Assembly (NCBI GenBank): GCA_018873225.1
Contig: JAEILZ010000002.1
Coordinates: 4,092,001-4,156,000, forward strand
Source: [Phialemoniopsis] sp. UDSM-2020
Lineage: Eukaryota; Ascomycota; Sordariomycetes; Thyridiales; Thyridiaceae
DNA: 64,000 bases
Direction: 5' to 3'
Shown: one piece after another, positions 21,017-31,284 of the stretch
Layout of the letters: every line of letters begins with the position of its first letter
Numbering within the stretch: the stretch's first letter is position 1
Position numbers and translations under genes: made by a program
Notes under the pieces: model-generated
Told to the model about the DNA's origin: nothing
The model's database searches: none
What the model saw: the letters and a program-made list of their open reading frames with translations, nothing else

Positions 21017-23436
21017 GCCACATCTGGTATCCGCTCGCTGTCGACTACTCTTTTTACTTGACTTGGTCCTCCCCCCAGCGAGCCCTCTTCGTACACATCT
21101 TTCAACACGTCTACGACTGGAGACGCTGGTTACGCCTACGGGATTTACAGCCACTCCCTCCCTCCACCCTCTTCTTCCCGCACCACTACTTCTCAGGAAG
21201 CGCCCGCTTGGGTGGGAAAGACAAGAGAACGCTAGGGTTCGTTAGGTCCTGCTTGGCTGGGCCTCTCGCAACGCAAGTCTCGCAAGTTGCAAGTCGCAAG
21301 TACCTCGACTGTCGGCGAACCGCTGGCCGCCGCCTGCCGCTCCATCCCATCTCTCTAGCACCAGCACCAGCAAGCACCCTTGCTGTCCCGGGCTAGCCAT
21401 TGCAATCAATCAATCCCATAGCGCACCCGCCGCGCGCCGCTCGCCGCCCAAAAGACAAGCCAAGCCATTAAAAAATAATACAACCCACAGCGAATCGATC
21501 AGAAGAGGCAGCAACCGTCATTCCGCTCCCCACCGCTTTCCGGCCCCCATTCAAATCCCTTGGGTTCTGCCCGTCCAAATTCATTCCTCTCTGGTCTTGG
21601 TTCCCTCATCTCATTGACCGGCTGTCCCTGGAATCACCCTCCCCAGCTTTGTCTCCATCCTGAACCGAGCATTCCAGACGACTTGCACTCCCTCGAAGGG
21701 AAAAAGTCAAACGACGCACATCATCAACATCAACAACAATACCCGGAAGTGTCTCGGTCTCGCATTGTATGAGAAGGACTAGCAGCAAAAAAAGAGGACC
21801 CTCCACGCTTTACGCCTCAACGCTCTTTGTCGCCTGGATCCTATACGAACCGAAGCCAGTCAGCCATAGCGTGCTTGGGTTTTTCTGCACCCTCGTTTGG
21901 CTCTTCAGCGCATTTGCGAAGCGGCAGATACCAGATATCGAACTTTCCGTGGCCGTGGTCTCACCCAGGGAAATAAAAACCCACCCGGGCGGCGCATCAA
22001 GCAGGAACCCCCAGCCCTTTTCTACCCCTTCGGCGGGGCACAATCGGTCCATTGGGGCTCGGCTGTTGGTCTCGTCTGTTTCTTCTTTCAGTCGCAGCAC
22101 CTGTTAATGTGTCTCTGACGTGTCATCGCTTCGGGTGACCATCCTGTCTCGGACGCAATTTCACGCCCAAAGCAGCAAGTCTGACATACATAGGCGCGAG
22201 ATCGCCCATCTGCCGCACCCCTGCCCTCTCCCATCCCGACGACTCTTCTTTCTTTTCGGTCAGAAACGCGACCGCGAGGCAAGCAAGAAGAAACCCTTTC
22301 CCGTCTGCCGTCATCAGACCGCGATCCACCGCGCGCCGCCGCCCCAAGAGGCGCACGCCGGGAAGTTGTCTTGTCTGGCGTCAGCGAGCGACTGTGAATG
22401 AGAAAGTACTCGAGACTGAGAGGCTTAAAGTACCTTGGATCGGCCTACTCTAGTTACCCTAGCCTGCTCGGACCTGGCGCCTACTCATCTCCACCAGAGC
22501 TGACAACAAGACCACAAAAGTCACCTATCTCCGCTCCCCGGAGTTCACTTTGGGACCGTTTCGTCTCGCCGTCCTTCCCGCAACTAGTTTAGTGCAGGCT
22601 CTTCTGCTACTACACCCTGGCGGCAGACGAGACGAGCCATCGACCGCCCGGCGCACATACCCATCCACACCCATCCCATAACCCATACCCGTTCCCCGCC
22701 ATCGTATCCAGTCATTAGGTTCAATTACCATCGAACCAACGGAATTCCTGCAGGGTTGATCACACCTTGGGGACCTCGCACCGCTGCACGCACTGCACAC
22801 AGCACTGCACGCAGCTTTCTCGCGATCCGCGCTGAGGCGACGAGCCGCCTTCCTGCTTATTATATAGGCAAACCCCGCAGGGCACCGCCGCATCTTTCCT
22901 TCTGGGTTGCGCAATCCCGTATTACTTTGTCTCTTTTATTTTTTGAGGCCTCTCTCCTTTGGACCCTTTTTCCTTTTTCTCCCGTTCCCTTTTCGCGCAG
23001 CTCCTTCGCTTTTCGTCCCCTCGATCGGCAACTTGGACGACTCGATCTACCGGTGCCATTGTGCCTCGCCAGCGGGGAAACTGTGAAGGAATAAGCGGCC
23101 ACTGGGGACCGACCGGATTCGGCGCGAGACACATTCGCTCGATTAATCGTCCAGTCTGGTCAAGTACCTGCTTCAGCCGCACCCACTTTGTTGGCCTTCA
23201 CTCAATCCGAGGTGAAGCGATTATCGTGCACGATTACGCGCGGATTATTCAGACGCCCCGTATTCTGCTGCCTACTTGGCTCTCGGAGTGCCATCTCCGG
23301 ACCCTATCCATTCACAACTTGGACAGCCTTGTTGTCTGATCCAAATTGTGTCTTTTCTGACCATTTCTCCCGGCTCAGAGCAATTGATTTGGCTCGAGTC
23401 AAATAACCGCACTCATACCCAGCCCGTTTAGCGTGG

Positions 23437-25582
23437 ATGAAGATGGCGGCGTTCACAGCCCTTAACGGGGGCTCACCAAAGTCGGCCACTGCCGAGGGTC
23501 TCAACGGCAGTATGAGTACGATACGCAGGGAGTCTGAGGAGCGCACGAGTAGACCCAGCCAGATCCCAGAATCCAAAACCACCACATCCACTGCTGAGCC
23601 CTCGCCCACCCAGCCTGAGCGTCCCGGGAGCTGGTCTGGCCCCTCACTAGACAGGCCCGCATATCAGCCTGCGCCAAACTATTCAGATAATGAAAGCCCG
23701 CATAAGCGCAAACGGTCAGATTCGATCGAGCCTAGGAGAGGAGATCACGAGCTATCGCGGCAGGACAGACCAACGGAAGAATCTGGCCCGTCACGGCCAC
23801 GATCACCTTCCCGGGATACTTACACACCGCAGAGGGATTACCGCCCGTACGGTGATGGAGACCGCGATCACGGCGACTGGTACAGCCATAGCAGAGGAGA
23901 CGAGCGCAGCTCCAATTATGAGCCGCAGTCGGCGGCGCCCAACTCTGCAAACACAGATGACCAGATCGAGACACTGCGGAGGGCGACTGGTCAGATGGAC
24001 CAGGACTACCCGCAGACTAGCCCCGACGGCGACGACCGGTCGGTGATCTACGGCGGGCAGTACACTCCCGAGCAGCGAAGGGACGGTGTGATGCAGTCGG
24101 ATCCTAAGAAGCGAAAGCGCAACTTCAGCAACCGGACCAAGACCGGCTGTCTCACCTGCAGGAAGCGCAAGAAGAAGTGCGACGAGGCTAAGCCCGAGTG
24201 TAAGTGCGAGATTCGACTGAACATCTGCGAACGAAGCAAGCTGATCGATCTTTCAGGTTCGAATTGTGTCCGCGGTGGCTTTGTTTGCGCTGGATACCCA
24301 CCACAGCGCGGCACCTGGCCCAAGCCGGAAGCAAAGTCGGCTACTATCCAGATCGAGTCCAAGGACCCGACTTACATCCCGCCTGGTGCTTATGGCATGC
24401 CGCAGTCCATACCCATCACTATCATCCCGCATCAGCAGAAGCGTGAACCCCTGCCGACGTACCGGGGCCAGCCGCTCCGGATCGAGCCTCCGCAAGGCCG
24501 CCCGCTCCAGACGGATGATGACAGGCCCACGGCATCCACGCTACCTAGCGCAAGCATCGCCAGTCCCGATAACAAGCTGTCGGCCTTGTCGGCGTATACC
24601 AACGCGGCCAACATCTTCCCCACGCCAGTCAGCGCCGCCGCGCCCACGCCATTCCCGGACCGCACACCTAAGGAGTACCAGCGAGTCCCGCCACTTCACG
24701 ATCTCACCAGGACCGAGCCGGACCTGCCTCCTCACGGCAACACCCTTCCGCAGATCAACATTCTCCACGCAACGAGAACGAACAGCCCCATCGGCTCATC
24801 GCAGACGAGTGGTGTCCAGGCGACGGCCCAGCTGGCCCTCTCTCATACGCCTCAGTACCCCTCTGGTGGCAGGCAGAGGAGAGAGAAGGAGGAGATGATC
24901 TCGGGCCGCCAGTACTATCCGTTCGACAAGGAGTTGGTGTTGGAACGCGAACGCTGCAGCGCCGCCTGTTGGCGGTTCAACAACTCGACCAACCCCAACA
25001 ACGGCGTGTCCCCTGCTGAGCGAGCCCGCCTCTTCCGCGACATCATTCAACCGCGCGAGGGAGTCCAGATCTCGCCAACCATGACCTCGCCTGTGACGCA
25101 CACGGGCCGCATCGGGAGCGACGTTGTCGTGGAGGCCCCCTTTGTCTGCGACTACGGTTACAACATCAACATCGGCAAGAACGTGCTCATCGGCCGCAAC
25201 TGCACGATCATAGATCCCTGTGAGGTCAGCATTGGCGACAATGTAGTCATCGGTCCCAACGTGTGCATCTACACGGCCACGATGCCGACAGACTACCGCC
25301 GTAGGCAGGGCAGCAGAGGTGCCCAGTTTGGCAAGCCGGTTGTCATTGAGGAGGACGTCTTCATCGGCGCCAACGTGGTCATTCTGCCCGGTGTCAAGAT
25401 TGGGCGAGGCACGACTGTCGGAGCTGGGTCTTTGGTTACAAAGGTGAGTTCCTGTCATGGTTATCGATTCACTGGGTGATTGATAGATTGCTGACTTTTT
25501 GTGCGCGCACCAGGACCTTGCTAAGTACTGCGTCTGCTATGGCAGCCCGGCCGAAGTCAGGAGAGGTCTCGCCTCAGTCTGA
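23437..25582 (+). CDS. Zn(II)2Cys6 DNA-binding protein fused to a maltose-acetyltransferase-like (Mac + hexapeptide) domain
   Basis: Three exons: 23437-24199, 24257-25443 and 25514-25582, giving 672 residues. A second ATG at 23443 is an alternative start. Residues 1-235 are disordered and rich in Ser/Pro/Arg/Asp. Splicing the 57-nt first intron yields a perfect Zn2Cys6 cluster from about residue 238 (C-L-T-C-R-K-R-K-K-K-C, then D-E-A-K-P-E-C, then S-N-C-V-R-G-G-F-V-C), with a basic K-K-R-K-R patch before it. A Pro-rich linker leads to a Mac helical segment (about 465-520; Y-Y-P-F-D-K-E-L-V-L-E-R). A left-handed beta-helix of hexapeptide repeats follows (about 535-660; G-K-N-V-L-I-G-R-N and G-D-N-V-V-I-G-P-N), ending G-S-P-A-E-V. 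The usual T-A-x-H-P catalytic histidine motif reads T-A-T-M-P, so acetyltransferase activity is doubtful. Probably a nuclear regulator. Confidence 0.9.
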
Positions 25583-27299
25583 AGAAGAGGGTTCGTCGAG
25601 ACGCTACCCACGATATCGATGATGATGATACGACGGACTTGTGTGATTTTCCACCCCAAGTACAAAAAAGAACGGGCGGGCGTTGAAAGCTTGATATCAC
25701 GACTTTTTTCTGATGTCATCTGGTTTGCTGAATTTTGTTTCATTATTGAACATGATACCCTATTTTTATTAGTGCGCAGCCTCGTTTCGTTCGGCCTGAA
25801 TTGTTTCTGCAAAACGAACTGTCACGACAGTGTGCGAGAGCGAAGGGGGTGATGTAATCAAAAAGCGGCTGCTGTGAGCGAGGGAGAAAGGAAGATGGGA
25901 AAGCTCTGGCAGCTTGGAATGTTGAGGGAGGAAAGATGTGGCAAGCGGACTCTGTTATTTCTTTTCTATCCTGTTTTGTTTCTGCTCGCTGGAAGGGTTT
26001 TCTCTCTTTCTTATGGGTCTGTATTCCCCCCCACTCCGTTGTATTCACCCCTTTCTCTGTTGTTGTGTCGATTTGCTGGTGGGAAGGGGGTGTTTTATTG
26101 CTCTATGGATGACGATGTTGCTCTTAGCTCTGTGTCATGGCGTGGGGAGATTTCTTGTGCATGGAGCAGGGTAAAGAACATCTTGCTGGGACATTGGGCA
26201 GAGTATGAAGACATAGATGACGAGGAGAGGAGGAGAGGGTTAGAAAAATCAACGGGTGATATCTATGCTGCGTCCCGTGTGCTCTTTTGCCTTCTGGCTG
26301 TGAAGTTTATGTATTATTACTTTGGTATGGTAGTGGACTTATCTGGAGGAGGTCAAATAGAGATAGATGGAAGTACTAATTTCCAAGAGCCGTTGTCCTT
26401 GTCTGTAGAATGCTTGGTTACGGTTACGAGAGTCCTTCATGGAATCTTCTTGTCCTGTCTGCTCAGTACCTCTGCCATCGTTGATAAGCGGTGTCCCCAA
26501 AGTTGCTGTCCCTCAATGTCGTTCATGTATCTTGTCCGGGGCGACTGGATTCGACCACGCGCCTTGTCTCTCCCGGGGACTTGAGACTGTCTGCATGAGA
26601 TGGACCTTTGACGCCGTTTGTTCTGTCTAGCGATTCTGGTTCAATGGCCGAGCGAGGAAGTCCAACAGACCTTGTTCCGTGATGTCCGTGACCTATCTTC
26701 GCCTTCCCAGTCCAACCTCCAAGATAGAAATATATCCCACCTTCGTTTTGCTCTGGGTCTCTGTCTTATCGGTACACTTTTTGGACAGTAAGGGAGGTAG
26801 ATCCCGTGCGCATTAGAAGCTGTTCTTTTCCCTGATTTACTGCTGGTCTCGCAATCTGTCCCTCGAGTGAGTGCCCTGTACTGCCAGCCTACCTAACCCC
26901 ATGGCTGTCTTCGTCTCACGGGTAGGAGGAGATCATCCCGTCGTTTCTTTCATAGCACGTACGGGCACAATAGCAAGAGGTTGGCACGGCAGGGTAGTTG
27001 CAGTCTTATTTTATTGACTCCTCCATCATCCTCAAAACGCAGAACCCTACTTGTACACCTCCTCTCGTCGCAGCCTTAACATGCGGCGTTTTCTAGAAAC
27101 GATCGAGTATGTACATATGCCAAACAAAGGAAAAGAATAAAACTCGATGCTCCATCAAAGCCCCTCCATATCTTCCCTCATCTCACTCACTGCCATCAGC
27201 TCACCAAGAGCCGGTCTTCTCTCTCAAATAAGAGACTGGCCTTTGCCACATCGTAGCACCACTCCTCGACAACAGCAGAATATGTCGGACGACAGTCAT
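25583..27299. other. Intergenic region between two convergent genes
   Basis: About 1.7 kb of 3' flanks. It contains T-rich sequence and a 236-codon open frame (25874-26584) that opens with GTG and has no recognisable domain; I regard it as noncoding. Nothing else is seen. Confidence 0.5.
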
Positions 27300-28146
27300 C
27301 TACTTGCGGTACCACATCCTCGTGATCTTGGTATTCCGCATCTTCCTCTGCAGCTGGAAGATGCCGTACATGAGGGCCTCGCTGGTCGGCGGGCAGCCGG
27401 GGACGTACACGTCGACGGGGACGATGCGGTCGCAGCCGCGCACGACGCTGTAGCTGTAGTGGTAGTAGCCGCCGCCGTTGGCGCACGAGCCCATCGAGAT
27501 GACCCAGCGGGGCTCGGGCATCTGGTCGTAGACCTGGCGCAGAGCGGGCGCCATCTTGTTGGTCAGGGTTCCCGCCACGATCATGACGTCGGACTGCCGG
27601 GGCGAGGCACGGAAAATGATGCCCAGGCGATCCTGGTCGTAGCGCGGGGTGGACAGGTGCATCATCTCGACGGCGCAGCAGGCGAGGCCGAAGGTCATGG
27701 GCCACAGGGAGGACTGGCGGGCCCAGTTGGCCATGATGTCGAGGGTGGTCAGGGCGTACTGGACGACGCCCTTTGTGGGCTCCTGGCTCGCGAGGGGCAC
27801 CTCCTTGCGCGGGCCGCGGGCGAGGCCCGTGTTGTGGTGCGTGTCGACGACGGCGGCGTGGCCGGCGTAGGCCTTTCTTGATGACGAGGAGAAGGAGGCG
27901 GCGGCGGCTGCGGCGGATCGGAAGGGGATGAGGGCGGTGGTCGGCTTGGCTGTGGGACGGGGAAGAGGCGGGATGTCAGTAACTCGTTTCGCTCAATTGA
28001 TTCTTCTGCTTCTTGTCTCCCCCATGCCTCTCGCGAGGATAGATGTGCCATCGCGAGTGCCAATGGGCTCGGAAGGATGGGGGGAATGGGAGGCAAAACA
28101 AACCTCTCAAGGCGGCCGAGGCCGTCGTGCGCAGAGACGCCGACAT
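27300..28146 (-). CDS. NADH:ubiquinone oxidoreductase 20 kDa subunit (PSST/NDUFS7), mitochondrial complex I
   Basis: Two exons: 28146-28104 and 27949-27300, giving 230 residues. The tiny first exon encodes the start of a mitochondrial presequence ([14 protein letters not shown]). The rest of the presequence (Ala/Ser/Arg-rich, to about residue 45) lies in exon 2. The mature protein holds all four ligands of the terminal iron-sulfur cluster N2: Cys105 and Cys106 ([10 protein letters not shown]), Cys170 (M-G-S-C-A-N-G-G-G) and Cys200 ([10 protein letters not shown]). N2 passes electrons to ubiquinone at the junction of the complex I peripheral and membrane arms. Length fits the fungal family (the Neurospora 19.3 kDa subunit). 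An intron just after the presequence start is common in nuclear genes for mitochondrial proteins. Confidence 0.97.
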
Positions 28147-29275
28147 GGTGGTGTTGAGGCTCTCGAAAGCTACTTGACGGAAAGCTTCTCAAGGGAATCG
28201 TGAATCAAGGGCAGACGGTGGTATTGATGGGACGTCGAGCCTGCGGGAGGGACAAGAGGTTCGCCGCTTTGAATGAGGTTAAGGTATTCGAATACACAAA
28301 CCCCCCACGAATTGACGTTGCGCTTTCGATCAGATTGCCGGCTTTTTTGCCTCCCCAATTGGTGAAAAAGGGCGCTAGCCGGCTTACCTTGGCTCAGCAA
28401 AGCCAGCAAAGCTCCAATCTTCTCGCTAATTCCGAATTGCACGCTTCTCATTGGCCGCAAGGCACTCATCTGGTGGACCCGCATCTGCCCCCGGAATACG
28501 CGCCTGGGTTTTTCCGGGAGATGTCAACGTCAACGACTCTCAGTACATGCAATGAACAGTTATGTTCACTCCCATAGATCATGGCAACAAAGCAGGTGTG
28601 TCTAGGAACGGACGTATTGACAGTATGTGGTTTTTCTGAGCGCATTAGCTCGTGGATTTGAACATGATTCGTACAAAGGTCAGATTCCCGAACCGGTCGG
28701 GCTTGCCCAAGCTGCGCCTTCAGTCTGATTGAACCTGGCACTACGCCCGCGCTCTCTGTCCCTTCTTTGAGCCGATACAGGTGGCTTGGGTAAGTCCCTT
28801 CGTGTTTTCTCGCATTCAATCAGTTCACCAGGCAAGCGTGAGATGGTCCGTGCGCTTGCTGCAAGATCAATACCTGGCTGGACTGGATCGTGCCATCCAT
28901 CGTGTACCTCTTTCTCTTAATCGGGGCCTACCTTCCCGTCCCTGCAGGAGTTTCCTTCCTTCAACGGCCACTTCCGGTCGGTCTCGTGAAGCTGCTACCT
29001 CTACACATAAGAGACCGACCGAGACGTTCCTGCTCAAGGGTGAAGCATGTGCGAGTGTCGCCTTACGCGCCTAGGTAGCTATTCCATCTACATGTATTAC
29101 TCTCTGTCTCGTCTCGTGAAAGAGCTGTCCTTCTCAATACCTTGACACAAAATACTTGATCTTTCGTCCCATACACACACATCCCTACTCGGCCGATATC
29201 CGCAGCTCTTCATTGATATTGTTCTACGTTCGACCAGTCTCCGCACAACAGTCTCTCGCTTCCTACGGCACCAAT
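28147..29275. promoter_or_regulatory. Divergent intergenic region between complex I and finger-protein genes
   Basis: About 1.1 kb between opposing start codons. ORFs on both strands are short and overlapping. No TATA-like site is convincing, and no other feature is seen. Confidence 0.4.
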
Positions 29276-30942
29276 ATGGAGCTGGACAAGCCTGAAGGAC
29301 TGCCAGAGCAGGAGCCAGATCATGAGGAATGGCATCTCGTTCCGCCCAATGGTCAGAACCAAGACGAGGAGATACCTGACCAGAGCTCTGGCCATGAAGA
29401 CTTTTGCCTTGTGCCGCCCCCCGACGCTCGCTGCGTCCCCTGCCGCCACTCCAACGACGAGTGTGATGAGTTGACTCCGTGTTCAAGCTGCATCCGCAAA
29501 GACTGTCGGCTTTCGTGCACATATGTATGCCATCCCACACAAGCTATTATCGCCCGCGTGAGCTGATTGTTAACCTTGCGCAGCTTGCATCTCGGCTCCG
29601 GCCGTTGTCATCGACCAACTCTCAGGATTCGGGGGCAGCAAGCAGCACTATACCGTCACGACTTAGAAACAGCTTGGGTTATGCCTGTCCATTTTACAAA
29701 TGGAAAGAACACATTTATCGGGACTGCTCACATTTGAGGTTCTACGATTACTCAAGTCTGAAAGATCATCTCTATCACTCCCATCGGATGCGACTGGAGT
29801 GTCCAGATTGCTTGCAGCGCATCTCCATTGATCAACTGTCCCCAACGACAGCCAGATGTCACCGGCTTCAGTGCTCTGAGTTCACTCATGGCCAATGCTA
29901 GTTTCAGTTCCTCAGGGGTATGACGATCACTCAGTGCCAAAACATCTTGGAAATTGCCGACACTTCACTGGACAAAGAGTTGTGGAATCATGTCTTCTGT
30001 ATCTTGTTTCCTGAAGCTCACAGTCCCTTTCCTCGTTCATACCACAAGCCTATCACCCGTCGTTGGTCTCGACTTTTCGGTCGCCAAACAGTAGCTACTC
30101 GCATTCGCGGCGGCGACTACGGCAATCTCCGTTACACTGGGAATGACACGTACGCCGACTTTGTTGGCACAGCCGGGCGTGATCTCATAAGACCCTTCTT
30201 CGATGTTGATCGAGGATGGGAAAGCGTAGAGATTGCCCAGTTCAAGTCACCGGCGCACATCATGAGCCTGATTGAAGACATACACATGTACCTGATCCAT
30301 CAGATTGCGCTTGCAGAACACGACTACGATTTTACTGTCGGCAAGTTGAAAGACACCACCAGAACCCAGCGAATTGAAGCTATGCGGAAGATGGTCAACA
30401 GGCTGGCATCGTCCGCGACCTCCAAATCGCGCAGGCGCACTTGCGAAACACTATGGCCTCTTGTCAACGTTTCTATCGACGTTCTTCCGAGATACTGGCT
30501 TGAGGCCTGCCCATCTAACCGTTTGCAATATGGTCAACCTCTGCGACAAAGGCGACGTGTGCGACAAAGGCGACCTCTGAGCCCCATCGACCCGCCTCCT
30601 GCTCCTACTCTCCCATCAGCAGACTCCCCATGGCAGCCTACTGTTCATAGAGCCGACAAAGCCCCTCCACTGCCTTGGGACCAATCATCATTCGCCAGGA
30701 GGGCACCGTCACCATCGTTCATGTCTGACCCATTGGCCGGCGCGGAGATAGAACGAGGTCGACAGCTGTCCGATGACGTGACCAGAACTGCGATCAGGCA
30801 AGGATCGAATCAACTTGCGGATCACATAAACCAGCTCACCATCCAAGATGTGAGCTTGGTGAATGATTACCTCGACCATGAGGAGAGGCAAGAACAGAGG
30901 GACCTCGAGATCCTGAGGGCCTGTCGGGAGTATCATAGGTGA
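29276..30942 (+). CDS. Fungal finger protein with Zn2Cys6-like and C2H2-like segments (possible regulator); intactness uncertain
   Basis: Proposed exons 29276-29524, 29584-29870 and 29916-30942 give 520 residues. The first intron (gtatgc...gcgcag, 59 nt) is clear. The second is needed because the frame carries a TAG at 29899-29901; a 45-nt GT-AG intron (29871-29915) removes it and keeps frame, but its donor (gtgctc) is weak. The N-terminus is acidic. Residues about 53-80 have cysteines spaced C-x2-C-x6-C-x5-C-x2-C-x8-C, the Zn2Cys6 spacing, but without the usual basic residues. Around 109-160 lies the fungal segment C-P-F-Y-K-W with C-S-H-L, L-K-D-H-L-Y-H-S-H and C-P-D-C, then an E-L-W-N-H-V-F-C-I-L-F-P-E helix. 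The C-terminus is Pro/Arg-rich with terminal charged helices. Related fungal proteins are mostly uncharacterised. If the intron is wrong, this is a pseudogene. Confidence 0.7.
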
Positions 30943-31284
30943 AGCACAGGCTGGGGAAGAATCTTCAGAGGCTGCCTTCCATAACGGCTTGTAATCTCTT
31001 GAGAGTATTGTTTTCGTGTCATGGCTATTCTAGCAGCGCTTCTATTTTAGACACTCAGTAGCGAGGACTCAACTGCTGCCACTTGGGCAAGCGTCTTCTT
31101 CTCGGTCCTACCATAGTCACTCTATAAACCCCCCAGATGATCCCGCAATGTGTTGATACAACTGCCGAGTGACGAAATATGCATTGAGCCCTACGGCGAG
31201 CGCATTTGGCATCATTTGATGAGGACATGTACTTCCTCTTCTTGATCTTGTGATGTACAAGCAGATCTAGCTGCGAAGACCTGT
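30943..31284. other. Short convergent intergenic region
   Basis: 342 bp between the stop codons of the finger-protein gene and the zinc-knuckle gene. It can hold both 3' UTRs. Nothing else is seen. Confidence 0.5.

Larger units (their letters stand above)
19691..23436 (+). promoter_or_regulatory. Pyrimidine-rich upstream/leader region of the Zn2Cys6-acetyltransferase gene
   Basis: About 3.7 kb leading to the ATG at 23437. From around 20000 the plus strand is rich in C and T tracts, with CA and CT simple repeats (20721-20768 and 20981-21016), as seen in long fungal promoter-leader regions of regulatory genes. Upstream ATGs are frequent, including one at 21769 that opens 112 codons. No ORF resembles a known family. 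The transcription start and any leader introns cannot be fixed from sequence. Confidence 0.45.

Noticed and set aside
25874..26584. 236-codon ORF after the Zn2Cys6 gene
   Set aside because: Opens with GTG, lies in a T-rich 3' flank, has no domain and poor codon use.
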